A stretch of 35,543 bases of DNA from Ignavibacteriota bacterium (GCA_016219595.1 JACRLY010000081.1:1-35543), one strand, 5' to 3'. Positions 1 to 9,360 are shown, numbered from the stretch's first letter. Notes: generated by a model from the sequence alone, not told the origin. A program made the numbers and translations.

Positions 1-1928
1 CATGCCATTCGTGCCACGTCATGGCACATGAATCATTTGAGGATGTAGAAGTTGCTAAATTGATGAATGACAATTTTATTAATATTAAAGTGGACAGGGA
101 GGAAAGACCTGACATTGACTCAATCTATATGCAGGTCTGTCAGATGTTTACAGGCGGCGGTGGCTGGCCCCTTACTGTTATTATGACTCCCGGGAAAAAA
201 CCTTTCTTTGCCGGTACATACTTCCCGAAGTTTTCGGTTCATAATCGCATCGGTATTATTGAATTAATTGATAGAATTAAAGATTACTGGCATAACAAAC
301 GAAACCAGGTCGATGAATCTGCCGAAGAAATTTTATCACTGTTAAATAATAGAAACAGGATTAATAATTTTGAACCGATAAATTATAGTATTTTCGAACG
401 GGCATTTAAAGAATTAAGTTTCTCATTTGATTCTGTATTCGGTGGATTCGGCAATAAGCCGAAATTCCCTATGCCCTCCTATCTTTTTTTTCTTCTCAGG
501 TACTGGAATATGAATAATGATGAACAATCTCTTAACATTGTCGAAAAGACTTTGCAGGAGATGAGAAAAGGTGGAATATACGACCACATAGGATTTGGCT
601 TCCATCGCTATTCAACCGATGAACAATGGCTTGTCCCCCATTTTGAGAAAATGTTATATGACCAGGCACTCCTCTCGTTATTATATACTGAAACTTACCA
701 AGCCACAAAAAATTCGGAATATAAAAAAGTTGCTGATGAAATATTAGACTATGTTCAAAAAAAATTACCTCCCGATGGCACATTCTTTTCAGCAGAAGAT
801 GCTGACAGCGAAGGTGAAGAGGGTAAATTTTATTTGTGGGAGAGTAATGAAATAGAAGAATTGCTTGGGGATGACAGCATAGTATTTAATTCAATTTATA
901 ACATAAAAGAAACCGGGAATTTCATTTCGGAAGCAAATCAATCCCAAAAATATTTTAATATTCCTTACCTTAAAACCTCCATTGCATTGCTTGAAGGGTA
1001 TAATGGAATAAATAAAATTGAATTAATAAAAAAACTTGAGCAAATTCGTATTAAATTATATGAAGCAAGAGAAAAAAGAATCCATCCCGGGCTAGATGAT
1101 AAAATTCTTACTGATTGGAACGGATTGATGCTTGCCTCATTCGCAAGAGCAGGGGCTGTATTCGGAAATCCAGCTTATTTAATTATTGCAAAAAGATGTG
1201 CGGATTTCTTTTTAAATAATATGAAAACTCCCGATGGAAAATTATTTCATAGGCACAGGCTGGGAAATTCGGGTATCATGGGTCTGTTAGACGATTATTC
1301 ATTTTTTATATGGGGGCTAATAGAACTTTATTCTTCCACATTTGAAATTGAATACCTGCAATCCGCCATAGAACTGATGAACATTTGCATTGAAGATTTT
1401 TGGTCGACTGATAATAATTGTTTTTTCCAGTCATCAAAGAATTCAGAGTATTTGATTGCCCGGAAAATCGAATTTTTTGACGGAGCAATTCCTTCAGGCA
1501 ACTCTGTTATGCTTCAAAATCTTGTTGTTTTAAGCAGGATTACAGGTGAAAAAAATTATTATGAAATAGCTGAAAAATTGACACTGGCATTTTCTGAATC
1601 TTTAAATAAGGCTCCAACAGCTTATACCCAATTTTTATGTTCTTATTATTCGTTCACCGGTGAATCACGTGAAATTGTAATTATCGGGGATTTGAATAAT
1701 GTGAAAACTATGCAATTACTCAATATAGTTAATGATTTTTACATTCCCGGAACTGTAATACTCCATAAACAATCTAATGATTCTAAAATTGATGAAATAT
1801 CAGAGTTGGCAAGAAATAAAACCATGATTAATGATGAACCTACTGCTTACCTGTGCATTAACAATACTTGTAAAGAGCCTGTAAATGAAACAGCTAAACT
1901 GAGAATTTTGTTATCCGGTAAAATATAA
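1..1928 (+). CDS. DUF255 / YyaL-like thioredoxin-domain protein, 5' end outside window
   Basis: The reading frame is open from base 3 and its true start lies before the window. The first visible residues give a CHSCH motif followed by an HESFED stretch, which is typical of the thioredoxin-like DUF255 domain (YyaL / spermatogenesis-associated protein 20 family). An ATG at base 21 lies inside this motif and is not the start. The rest, about 500 residues, resembles the alpha/alpha barrel of the six-hairpin glycosidase / epimerase type; the segments GGGGWPLTVIMTP, HFEKMLYDQA and LTDWNGLMLASFARAG are family landmarks. About 640 residues are visible, so roughly 50 are probably missing. The function is not established; a redox or sugar-related role is usually suggested. 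The family assignment is firm. Confidence 0.9.
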   Translation, partial: CHSCHVMAHESFEDVEVAKLMNDNFINIKVDREERPDIDSIYMQVCQMFTGGGGWPLTVIMTPGKKPFFAGTYFPKFSVHNRIGIIELIDRIKDYWHNKRNQVDESAEEILSLLNNRNRINNFEPINYSIFERAFKELSFSFDSVFGGFGNKPKFPMPSYLFFLLRYWNMNNDEQSLNIVEKTLQEMRKGGIYDHIGFGFHRYSTDEQWLVPHFEKMLYDQALLSLLYTETYQATKNSEYKKVADEILDYVQKKLPPDGTFFSAEDADSEGEEGKFYLWESNEIEELLGDDSIVFNSIYNIKETGNFISEANQSQKYFNIPYLKTSIALLEGYNGINKIELIKKLEQIRIKLYEAREKRIHPGLDDKILTDWNGLMLASFARAGAVFGNPAYLIIAKRCADFFLNNMKTPDGKLFHRHRLGNSGIMGLLDDYSFFIWGLIELYSSTFEIEYLQSAIELMNICIEDFWSTDNNCFFQSSKNSEYLIARKIEFFDGAIPSGNSVMLQNLVVLSRITGEKNYYEIAEKLTLAFSESLNKAPTAYTQFLCSYYSFTGESREIVIIGDLNNVKTMQLLNIVNDFYIPGTVILHKQSNDSKIDEISELARNKTMINDEPTAYLCINNTCKEPVNETAKLRILLSGKI

Positions 1929-2106
1929 TTTTTCGAGTATCGTTTTAAAAAAAAATAATTAAATTTACATTTTTGATAATTTTCTGAATTAACGGTAAAA
2001 TATATATAAATAAATTCCACACAACAAAATCATTATAAATCATACATAAATTATTTTATGCTTCCTAATGCAAAATATATGTTCCACATAAATCAGAGGT
2101 ATCAAA

Positions 2107-3345
2107 ATGTATCGATGTTTATTAGCAATTATCTTTTCTCTTTTACTTTTCACATTGGATTCGAATTCACAATGGGAAAAAGCTAACGGCGGTAAGGAAT
2201 TACCCGATTCAACTTCAATTTTTTCTATACTTACTAATGGGAACTCAGTTATTGCCGGAACTAAAAAAGGTATATACTTCTCAACAAACAATGGGGAAGA
2301 CTGGGTCCAGAAAAATAACGGATTAGACGCTCAAGTCGAAATTACGGCATTGGGAATGAAAGGAAACCTATATTTTGTAGGAACTGTGGATGGGATCTAT
2401 GCCAGTTCTGATAATGGTGATAATTGGACAGAAAGTGATGATGGAATCAATATACAGACTATATATTGTTTCCTTGTTAATGGCAGCAACATCTTTGTAG
2501 GTTCAACAGGAGGAGTATTTATATCAACCAATAATGGCAAGGACTGGTTACAAAAAAATCAGGGTATTCCTGAAGATGAATCAATATATGCGTTAACACT
2601 TAAAGGCAATACAATTTTTGCCGGCACATCAGTTGGAGTTTATGCTTCTTCAAATAATGGTACTAACTGGTCTAAGAAAAATTTCTCTGAAATCGTTACT
2701 TCAATCGTAACAAATAAAAATGAATTGTATCTTAGCGGTGAAGGCTATTATACCGGTATTAAAGTGTCTACTGATAATGGAAGCAGCTGGCTCGAAGAGA
2801 ATAACGGATTTGATGTATCTAAAACTACTAAATATTATCTTCTGTCAGCAGGTGATAGTGTGTATTTGGGTGCCCAGGGTTTAGGTGTTTATGTGACTAA
2901 TAATAAAGGAAAAAATTGGACTCAATTTAGCGATGGTCTGTCAGCTTATGTTCAGGGAAATGAGCTTATGCTTGCTTCAAATGATAAATACATTTTTGTA
3001 GGCTCAAAAGGTGCTTCTGGTTATTGTAATTTATGGCGCCGGGACAGAAACGAAACTCATATTGGAGTTAATGATGAAAATGAAATTTCAGGTGAATTTA
3101 TTAAAGTAGCTCCAAATCCTGTGAAAGATATTCTTCACATAAAAGTAAATATACCTTCCGAACAAATTATTTCATTATCTATTTCCGATGTATTAGGTAA
3201 TAATAAAGTCATTACCAATAATGAATTGAATATAGGAGAGAATAATGTTATTTCAATTCCTGTGGATAATTATTCTCCGGGTACTTATTATATCACTTTA
3301 TCTACCACCAGTGGAACCATTTCGAAAGTGATTTCAATATATTAA
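2107..3345 (+). CDS. Secreted beta-propeller-like protein with T9SS type A sorting domain
   Basis: The 412-residue protein starts with a signal peptide (hydrophobic residues about 4-16, ending near SNSQ). It then has six or seven repeats of about 40 residues with the pattern GVYxSxNNGxxW, the BNR/sialidase-like or photosystem-stability-like propeller repeat. The last 80 residues begin APNPVKD and end with an SKVISIY-type strand, the type IX secretion C-terminal sorting domain. It should therefore be exported by the Sec route and then moved across the outer membrane. The ligand is unknown. An AGAGG lies upstream of the ATG, and a strong terminator follows the stop. Confidence 0.88.
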   Translation: MYRCLLAIIFSLLLFTLDSNSQWEKANGGKELPDSTSIFSILTNGNSVIAGTKKGIYFSTNNGEDWVQKNNGLDAQVEITALGMKGNLYFVGTVDGIYASSDNGDNWTESDDGINIQTIYCFLVNGSNIFVGSTGGVFISTNNGKDWLQKNQGIPEDESIYALTLKGNTIFAGTSVGVYASSNNGTNWSKKNFSEIVTSIVTNKNELYLSGEGYYTGIKVSTDNGSSWLEENNGFDVSKTTKYYLLSAGDSVYLGAQGLGVYVTNNKGKNWTQFSDGLSAYVQGNELMLASNDKYIFVGSKGASGYCNLWRRDRNETHIGVNDENEISGEFIKVAPNPVKDILHIKVNIPSEQIISLSISDVLGNNKVITNNELNIGENNVISIPVDNYSPGTYYITLSTTSGTISKVISIY

Positions 3346-3361
3346 ACAAATTTTTCAAAAG

Positions 3362-3391
3362 AAAAAGGGAATCTTAAAGATTCCCTTTTTT
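3362..3391 (+). terminator. Intrinsic terminator after the T9SS protein gene
   Basis: A near-perfect 14-bp stem (AAAAAGGGAATCTT paired with AAGATTCCCTTTTT) with a minimal loop begins 17 bases after the stop codon. It is followed by AT-rich sequence. The flanking A and T runs let it work in both directions. Confidence 0.85.
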
Positions 3392-3428
3392 ATTATAATA
3401 AAATTGCTAAAATCAATCTCTTTGTTTT

Positions 3429-3446
3429 AATAGGACTACTCCTATT
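3429..3446. terminator. Possible short hairpin between convergent genes
   Basis: A 7-bp perfect stem AATAGGA/TCCTATT with a CTAC loop lies between the T9SS gene and the convergent acyl-CoA dehydrogenase gene. A weak U-rich flank makes a terminator role possible but not certain. Confidence 0.35.
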
Positions 3447-3465
3447 TTATTATCAATTCTTTTTA

Positions 3466-3498
3466 AAATTCAGCATTCAGAATTCATAATTCAGAATT
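3466..3498. repeat. AT-rich ATTCAGAATT microrepeat
   Basis: Four imperfect units of ATTCAGAATT / ATTCATAATT type stand next to each other and end two bases before the stop codon of the minus-strand acyl-CoA dehydrogenase gene. Similar ATTCAAAATT-type tracts abut other gene ends at 5722-5770 and 11615-11654. Confidence 0.6.
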
Positions 3499-3500
3499 TC

Positions 3501-4649
3501 TCAATAAAGTTTCATCAACTCTCTTAAAATGACGATCTGCTGCACCTCCGATGTACCTTCATAAATCTCAGTTACTTTTGCATCACGCATCATTCTTTCC
3601 ACGTGGTACTCGCGCACGTATCCGTATCCGCCATGAATCTGCACGGCATCACGGGTTACTTCATTTGCTACTGCAGATGCAAATAACTTGGCTTCAGCCG
3701 AAGCAAGAACAATATCCTGGTTTGTGTCTTTCAGGTATGCCGCTTTATGTGTAAGCAGGCGGGCAGCATCGATTCTTGTAACCATATGTGCAAGCTTTTG
3801 CTGTATCATCTGATGCTCGAAAATCGGCTTCCCGAAAGCATATCTTTGCCTTGCATATTTCATCGAAAGCTCGAAAGCACCCTGGGCTATACCAACAGAT
3901 TGAGCAGCTATCCCAATTCTTCCCCCGTTCAGACTTTTCATTGCAATTTTGAATCCCATGCCGGGTGTGCCTATCATTTGAGCTTCAGGCACTTTGACAT
4001 TCGTTAATCCGATTGAACAGGTATCACTCGAACGCATTCCCATCTTGTTTTCAGGTTTTCCTGGTTCAAATCCTTCAGTCCCTTTTTCAATAATAAAACA
4101 GCTTATTCCTTTGTGGCGAAGTTCCATATTTGTTTGTGCAAACACAATAAATAAATCTGCATTTATTCCGGTTGAAATCCAGTTTTTTATACCGTTTAAA
4201 ATCCAGTAGTCACCTTCCTTCTTGGCTAATGTGTGTTGTTTGGTAGCATCGGAACCCGCTTCGGGTTCACTCAGGCAAAATGCGCCGATTTTTTTCCCTT
4301 CGGCTAAAGGTCTTAGGTATTTTTCTTTTTGTTCATCGTTCCCGTAATGTTCGAGAAGCCAGTTAACAAGTGAATTCTGGACAGACAGTACAATTGTTAC
4401 CGCTGCCTCCACTTTTGCTATTTCTTCTATTGCAAGTGTGTAACTTATCGTATCTAATCCCGAACCACCCCATTGGGGCGATACCATCATGCCGAGAAAA
4501 CCCAGTTCCCCGAGTTTCGTAAGTATTTCACGTGGAAATTCTGCTTTGACATCTCTCTCAATTACTCCAGGTAATATTTCTTCTATTGCAAATTTTTTGG
4601 CTGCATCCTTTATCTGGAGCTGCATCTCATCATAATCAAAAGAATACAT
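3501..4649 (-). CDS. Acyl-CoA dehydrogenase
   Basis: This is a 382-residue FAD-dependent dehydrogenase of the short/medium-chain acyl-CoA family, of normal length. Visible landmarks are LSEPEAGSDA and WISTG (FAD/substrate region), GGRIGIAAQSVGIAQGA, ARQRYAFGKPI, HGGYGYVREYHVERMMRD, and YEGTSEVQ with the catalytic-base Glu. It introduces the alpha-beta double bond into an acyl-CoA and passes electrons to ETF. The chain-length preference cannot be read from the sequence; butyryl-CoA-type is likely. The ATG is preceded by GAGGA about 6 bases upstream. The gene stands alone between two plus-strand genes. Confidence 0.93.
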   Translation of the reverse strand: MYSFDYDEMQLQIKDAAKKFAIEEILPGVIERDVKAEFPREILTKLGELGFLGMMVSPQWGGSGLDTISYTLAIEEIAKVEAAVTIVLSVQNSLVNWLLEHYGNDEQKEKYLRPLAEGKKIGAFCLSEPEAGSDATKQHTLAKKEGDYWILNGIKNWISTGINADLFIVFAQTNMELRHKGISCFIIEKGTEGFEPGKPENKMGMRSSDTCSIGLTNVKVPEAQMIGTPGMGFKIAMKSLNGGRIGIAAQSVGIAQGAFELSMKYARQRYAFGKPIFEHQMIQQKLAHMVTRIDAARLLTHKAAYLKDTNQDIVLASAEAKLFASAVANEVTRDAVQIHGGYGYVREYHVERMMRDAKVTEIYEGTSEVQQIVILRELMKLY

Positions 4650-4873
4650 TCTTGTTCCTCATCTATATTTTAAGTTAAATTTCATTCTAAAGTAAAATAT
4701 ATATCTTGTACTATTTAATATATAATCGGCAAAAGGTTCATGTAATAAAAATCTTGTTTAATAGTTATTATACCTTGTGCAAATTAAAAAAATGAAATTA
4801 GTTATTCATTTAGTCAAAAAAAAATTATTTCAAATACAAGATACAAATAGCTTTTGATATATAAGGAGGAAAA

Positions 4874-5608
4874 ATGATAAGAAATGCATTATTAATAATA
4901 ACTTTTTTTCTGTCAACAGGTTTAATGTTTTCTCAGCCAAAGTTAAAAATAGAATGTGGCGACACATATAACTGGGGAAATGTGAAAGAAAAAGACTCAC
5001 CTCTCAAGGCAAAGGTAAAATTATATAATATCGGAAACGATTCATTACGAATTTTGACCGTTAAGCCAACATGCGGGTGCACAACGGCGCCCTTGGATAA
5101 AAATGTCCTTGCTGCAGGAGATTCTGCCACTCTCGATATAAAACTTAATATCGGAAGTATTGCCGGACCTTTGCATAAAACAATTAACATTAATACGAAT
5201 GATTCCTCAAAACCAAATGCAGTTCTCCATCTGAGGGCTGAAGTTGAAGTTCCTATTACATTTTATCCGAGCAAATTCTTTGCTTTTAATCAAATGTACG
5301 TAGGTGAAGAAGCTAAGCGTTCTGTTAAAATGATAAACAAAACTAACCAGAGAATTATGCTCAAAGATATTGACATACAGCCTTCGAATATTAAAGTAAA
5401 TATTGAAGACGGCGACATACTCCCACCAAACGGTGAAATTGAAATTGTTGCAACTACAACTCCTGAAAAAGCCGGCGCATTTTCTTGCAGCTTAACGTTC
5501 AAGACAGACCATCCCGACATGCCAGAAGTCAATCTTTCTGGCTGGGGAACAATCAATCTGGAAAAACCAAAGAATCCTGCTGCCACAGAGCAATCAAAAC
5601 CGAAATAA
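4874..5608 (+). CDS. DUF1573 secreted Ig-like protein
   Basis: This 244-residue protein has a signal peptide (residues 1 to about 20, ending FSQP). A DUF1573 module follows, with YNWGNVKEKDSP, LYNIGNDSLRILTVKPTCGCTTAPLD and a later GTINL strand. The NxGxxxLxxxxxxxxCGC pattern is the family signature. A second Ig-like half covers about residues 130-235, and the tail is Lys/Pro-rich. DUF1573 proteins are abundant in Bacteroidota and are thought to be periplasmic or surface proteins; no function is assigned here. A strong GGAGG ribosome binding site sits 5 bases before the ATG. Confidence 0.88.
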   Translation: MIRNALLIITFFLSTGLMFSQPKLKIECGDTYNWGNVKEKDSPLKAKVKLYNIGNDSLRILTVKPTCGCTTAPLDKNVLAAGDSATLDIKLNIGSIAGPLHKTININTNDSSKPNAVLHLRAEVEVPITFYPSKFFAFNQMYVGEEAKRSVKMINKTNQRIMLKDIDIQPSNIKVNIEDGDILPPNGEIEIVATTTPEKAGAFSCSLTFKTDHPDMPEVNLSGWGTINLEKPKNPAATEQSKPK

Positions 5609-5625
5609 TATTTTATTCTAAACAA

Positions 5626-5666
5626 AAAAAACCGGGGTTCGATTTAATTCTTTCCTCGGTTTTTTA
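5626..5666 (+). terminator. Intrinsic terminator after the DUF1573 gene
   Basis: The stem AAAAACCGGGG pairs with CCTCGGTTTTT (one G-U pair) across a loop of about 17 bases and is followed by a T run. It starts 18 bases after the stop codon. Confidence 0.8.
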
Positions 5667-5721
5667 TTGATTATAAAATATACTCAAGCAAAAGGGCAGA
5701 TTTGTAATCTGCCCCTTCATT

Positions 5722-5770
5722 CAAAATTCTAAATTCATTGAAAATTGAAAATTTTAAATTAAAAATTTCT
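5722..5770. repeat. AT-rich ATTCAAAATT-type microrepeat
   Basis: Imperfect ATTCAAAATT / ATTGAAAATTGAAAATT units end two bases before the stop codon of ahcY. This is the same kind of tract as at 3466-3498 and 11615-11654. It contains no open frame. Confidence 0.55.
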
Positions 5771-5772
5771 TT

Positions 5773-7104
5773 TTAGGTTCCTGCATTATAATTCTTTATA
5801 TATGCTTCCTGTTCTTTTGTCAGCTTATCAATTTTAATTCCCATCATCTTCAGCTTTGTGTTCGCGATGAATTCGTCCTGCTCGACAGGCAAATCCATCA
5901 CCTCAAGTGGAAGTTTCCTCCCTCTTTTGTGTGCTTCCACCAATTTCAAATGGGACATAAACTGATTTGCAAATGACATATCCATAACCTCCGAAGGATG
6001 CCCTTCTGCCGCTGCTAAATTCACAAGCCGACCTTCTGCAAGCAGGTAAATTTTCTTTCCGTTCTTCAATGTATATTCTTCGCAGTTGTCCCTGATTGTC
6101 CGTTTGGATTTAGAGACTTCCTCGAGCTCGGGAATATTTATTTCAGCATCGTAATGCCCTGTGTTGCATACCACTGCACCTTCCTTCATTGACAAGTAAT
6201 GCTTCTTGCGGATAATATCGCACACACCTGTCGCCGTTACAAATATATCACCGACCTTAGCCGCTTCATCCATAGTCATTACTTCGTGTCCTTCGAGCAA
6301 AGCTTTCAATGAAGCAGTTGCTTTCACTTCTGTGCAAATTGTATTTGCACCCAATCCCTTTGCCCTTTTTGCAACTCCTGAACCGCAGTGACCGTGTCCG
6401 GCAACAACGAAATTCTTCCCTGCAAGTAGAACAGACGTAGCACGTATTATTCCGTCGATTGTTGATTGTCCTGTGCCGTATACGTTATCAAAATCCCATT
6501 TTGTTTCAGTGTCATTAACAGCATAAACAGGGTAGTATAATTTACCGGCTTCGGCTCTGGCTCTCAGCCTCTGTATTCCTGTCGTAGTTTCTTCAGTGCC
6601 GCCGATTATAAAATTCTTTGCCATTGCCTGATGTTTTTCGTGAACTGTATTGATGAGGTCGCACCCGTCATCCAAAGTAAGATGAGGCGGGGCATCGATT
6701 GTTCTTTCTATGCACCAGTAAAAGTCCGGTCCGTTCCCGTGCCAAGCATAAATTGATAATCCGTCTTTTGCAAGGGCTGCAGCTACTGCATCATTGGTTG
6801 ACAATGGATTGCAACCCGACCAGGATAATTCTGCTCCAGCAGCTTTGAAGGTTTTAATCAGTACTGCAGTTTCCTTTGTAACGTGCAAACATCCTGCTAT
6901 TTTGTAGCCTTTAAAAGGCTTCGTCTTGCTGTATATATCACGCAGGTGCATAAGCACCGGCATCCTTGATTCCGCCCATTCGATTAGTTTCTTTCCTTCA
7001 TCAGCGAGAGAAATGTCACGAACACAATATTTCCCCTGAACTTCGCTGAATTTACCTTTTGCTTTTTTTGTCGGGTATTTTGATTTATTTATTGTCTTAG
7101 TCAT
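5773..7104 (-). CDS. ahcY: Adenosylhomocysteinase, short archaeal/Thermotoga-like type
   Basis: The 443-residue enzyme splits S-adenosylhomocysteine into adenosine and homocysteine with bound NAD, clearing the product of SAM-dependent methylation. Visible features are AGCLHVT (catalytic His), LDDGCDL (Asp), GGTEETTTG (Glu), NDTETKWDFDNVYGTGQS (Lys and Asp) and the NAD loop GHGHCGSG followed by TEV. YGTGQS replaces YGCRES, GHGHCG replaces GYGDVG, and the C-terminus stops at NYNAGT without the usual HYRY tail. These are marks of the short archaeal/Thermotoga type. It lies 14 bases after metK on the same strand, so the two are probably cotranscribed. The family is certain; substrate preference (SAH versus S-inosylhomocysteine) is open. 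Confidence 0.95.
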   Translation of the reverse strand: MTKTINKSKYPTKKAKGKFSEVQGKYCVRDISLADEGKKLIEWAESRMPVLMHLRDIYSKTKPFKGYKIAGCLHVTKETAVLIKTFKAAGAELSWSGCNPLSTNDAVAAALAKDGLSIYAWHGNGPDFYWCIERTIDAPPHLTLDDGCDLINTVHEKHQAMAKNFIIGGTEETTTGIQRLRARAEAGKLYYPVYAVNDTETKWDFDNVYGTGQSTIDGIIRATSVLLAGKNFVVAGHGHCGSGVAKRAKGLGANTICTEVKATASLKALLEGHEVMTMDEAAKVGDIFVTATGVCDIIRKKHYLSMKEGAVVCNTGHYDAEINIPELEEVSKSKRTIRDNCEEYTLKNGKKIYLLAEGRLVNLAAAEGHPSEVMDMSFANQFMSHLKLVEAHKRGRKLPLEVMDLPVEQDEFIANTKLKMMGIKIDKLTKEQEAYIKNYNAGT

Positions 7105-7118
7105 ATTACTCCAATTAT

Positions 7119-8267
7119 TTATTTCATTTTCTTAAACATGTTTACAAGGTCTAATTGTTCCCAGGGCAAATTCGGTTTCCCGAAGTGCCCGTAAGCGGCT
7201 GTCTGCCTGTATATCGGTCTTCTCAATTCGAATTTTTTTATTATGCCGTCGGGAGTCAAATCCACATTTTTCATAATGTACTTTTCAAGTTCACTCCTGC
7301 CGACAGTCTTTGAACCGTGGAGATTGACGAATATCGAAATGGGTTTCCTCACGCCGATTGCATAAGAAACCTGTATCGTACATTCATTGGTCAAACCTGC
7401 AGCCACAATATTTTTTGCTAGGTGGCGTGCTGCGTATGCACCTGACCTGTCAACCTTCGTCGGGTCTTTGCCTGAAAAGCATCCGCCGCCGTGAGGCGCC
7501 CGCCCCCCATAAGTATCAACTATGATTTTTCTTCCTGTCAAACCTGTGTCTCCGTGCGGTCCACCAATTACAAAACTCCCGGTAGGATTCACATGATATT
7601 TTGTATTATTATCAATTAGATTTTTCGGGAATACTTTTTTTACAACATTATTTATTAAATCTTCCTTTATTTTTTCCTGTTTGATGCCGGGTTCGTGCTG
7701 AGTCGAAATCACAATTGTATGAATTCTCAAAATCTCATTATTATCAGAATACTCTACAGTTACCTGTGATTTGGAATCAGGTCTGAGATAAGGCATAAGC
7801 TTTGGCTGTTTCTTCCTGATATCTGCAAGCTTCTTAACAATCTGATGTGCATACATAATCGGAGCAGGCATCAGTTCGGGAGTTTCATTGCATGCATATC
7901 CGAACATCATCCCCTGGTCACCGGCACCGCCTTTGTCTACTCCCTGTGAAATATCGGGTGATTGCGGATTTATTACATTAATTACACTGCATGATTCTGC
8001 ATCAAACCTGTATTCTGCTTTGTTGTACCCGATTTCGGCTATGACATTTCTTGCCAATCTATGCAAATCAACATATGTTTTCGTTTTAATTTCGCCTCCG
8101 ATAATCACCATGCCTGTTGCTACAAAACATTCGCAAGCGACACGGCTGTATGGATCTTTTTCTAGCATTGCATCGAGAACCGAATCGGATATTTGGTCGC
8201 ATATCTTATCCGGATGTCCCTCCGAAACTGATTCTGATGTAAATAAATATGTTTTATTATTACCCAT
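7119..8267 (-). CDS. metK: S-adenosylmethionine synthase
   Basis: This 382-residue protein of usual length makes SAM from methionine and ATP. Signature segments are [14 protein letters not shown] (ATP-binding), [23 protein letters not shown] and [16 protein letters not shown] (a Cys where Ala is commoner). It lies directly upstream of ahcY, joining the two halves of the methyl cycle, and 37 bases after the nucleotidyltransferase gene. There is no clear Shine-Dalgarno sequence, as is common in Bacteroidota. I saw no SAM riboswitch in the short upstream gap. Confidence 0.97.
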   Translation of the reverse strand: MGNNKTYLFTSESVSEGHPDKICDQISDSVLDAMLEKDPYSRVACECFVATGMVIIGGEIKTKTYVDLHRLARNVIAEIGYNKAEYRFDAESCSVINVINPQSPDISQGVDKGGAGDQGMMFGYACNETPELMPAPIMYAHQIVKKLADIRKKQPKLMPYLRPDSKSQVTVEYSDNNEILRIHTIVISTQHEPGIKQEKIKEDLINNVVKKVFPKNLIDNNTKYHVNPTGSFVIGGPHGDTGLTGRKIIVDTYGGRAPHGGGCFSGKDPTKVDRSGAYAARHLAKNIVAAGLTNECTIQVSYAIGVRKPISIFVNLHGSKTVGRSELEKYIMKNVDLTPDGIIKKFELRRPIYRQTAAYGHFGKPNLPWEQLDLVNMFKKMK

Positions 8268-8304
8268 AATTTAAATTCAATTAAAATTCACAAACTATTT
8301 TTCA

Positions 8305-9282
8305 TTATCCGTAATTTATTTCACTTGAGTTGCCAACATTCAGCCGGTTGAAATTTCCCCTAACGTATGCATTATTGCCGATTATAGACGATTCAAGCAA
8401 TGAACTCGTAACGGTTGCCCCGTCGCTGATAATAGAATCCCTGACAACGCTGTCTATCACTGTTGCTCCGTCTGCCACTGTGGCATAAGGACCTATCACT
8501 GACCTTTCAATTATTGCATTTTTCGCTATATAAACCGGGGGTACAACCACTGCTTCATTTAAAATTATATTAGAAGAGTACTTATCGAGTAAATACCTGT
8601 TTGTATTTAGCAAGGTCTCAGGCTTTCCGCAATCGAACCATCCTTCTACAGGGAAGGTGGAAAATTCCTCGCCTTTTTCCTTCATTAGTTGCAATGCATC
8701 AGTAAGCTGATATTCACCCTGTGTTTTGATATTCTTCTTAATTATTTCTTCGAGACTCGTTTTCAATAGTATGGGATTTGAAATATAATACAAACCGACA
8801 ATTGCCAGGTTCGAAACATGGTCCTGAGGCTTTTCAACAAACTTTTCAATCCTGTTTTTCTTATCCGGCACAACTACACCAAACCTGCGGGGGTCATCTA
8901 CTTCTTTCACCCCGATGGTCGAAACTGTTGATTTTTTTAGAATCGACAGGTCCACATCAAATATAGTATCACCCAAAATAATAAGAAGTGGTTCTGAGTC
9001 AAAAGTTTTCCTTGCAACCCAGATTGCGTGCCCCAGACCAAGAGATTCATCTTGTTTGATAAAAGACACATCAATTTTATAATGTGAGCGGACGTATTCC
9101 TCTACTAATTTCCGCATATAACCCGTAACAATAGTCGCTTTTTCAACACCCTGGGCTATCAATGTGTCGAGAATATGCCCCAAAATCGGCTTGCCTCCAA
9201 CGTTCAGAAGCACCTTCGGAAGCGTATAAGTATGCGGACGCAATCTCGTACCCACACCTGCAACTGGAATAATGGCTCTCAT
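8305..9282 (-). CDS. Sugar-1-phosphate nucleotidyltransferase with C-terminal left-handed beta-helix
   Basis: This 325-residue protein has the nucleotidyltransferase signature AGVGTRLRPHTYTLPK near the N-terminus (phosphate loop and catalytic Lys). It also has LGDTIFDVD (metal-binding Asp), EKPQDH, and GEYQLTDALQLM. The last 80 residues, with IERSVIGPYATVADGATVIDS-like hexapeptides, form a left-handed beta-helix. It should make an NDP-sugar for envelope glycans. The exact sugar (glucose, mannose or another) is not readable. It is the first gene of the unit continuing to metK and ahcY. A promoter with an overlapping palindrome lies just upstream. Confidence 0.88.
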   Translation of the reverse strand: MRAIIPVAGVGTRLRPHTYTLPKVLLNVGGKPILGHILDTLIAQGVEKATIVTGYMRKLVEEYVRSHYKIDVSFIKQDESLGLGHAIWVARKTFDSEPLLIILGDTIFDVDLSILKKSTVSTIGVKEVDDPRRFGVVVPDKKNRIEKFVEKPQDHVSNLAIVGLYYISNPILLKTSLEEIIKKNIKTQGEYQLTDALQLMKEKGEEFSTFPVEGWFDCGKPETLLNTNRYLLDKYSSNIILNEAVVVPPVYIAKNAIIERSVIGPYATVADGATVIDSVVRDSIISDGATVTSSLLESSIIGNNAYVRGNFNRLNVGNSSEINYG

Positions 9283-9320
9283 TATTATTATATTCTAATT
9301 ATTTATAATTAATAGAACTC

Positions 9321-9360
9321 CAAAAATACGATTATTTTATTTAACCAACAATTGTTGGTT
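9321..9360 (-). promoter_or_regulatory. Bacteroidota-type promoter with an 18-bp palindromic operator
   Basis: On the minus strand, TATTTTTG (9328-9321) fits the -7 consensus TAnnTTTG. A TTG at 9351-9349, 20 bases upstream, fits the -33 element. That TTG is at the centre of a perfect 18-bp palindrome, AACCAACAATTGTTGGTT (9343-9360). The layout suggests a repressor that blocks sigma binding for the nucleotidyltransferase-metK-ahcY unit. It also lies 70 bases before the divergent methyltransferase gene. No regulator gene is adjacent. Confidence 0.6.

Noticed and set aside
8268-8304. SAM riboswitch before metK
   Set aside because: The gap to the upstream gene is only 37 bases and shows no conserved stem or loop pattern.
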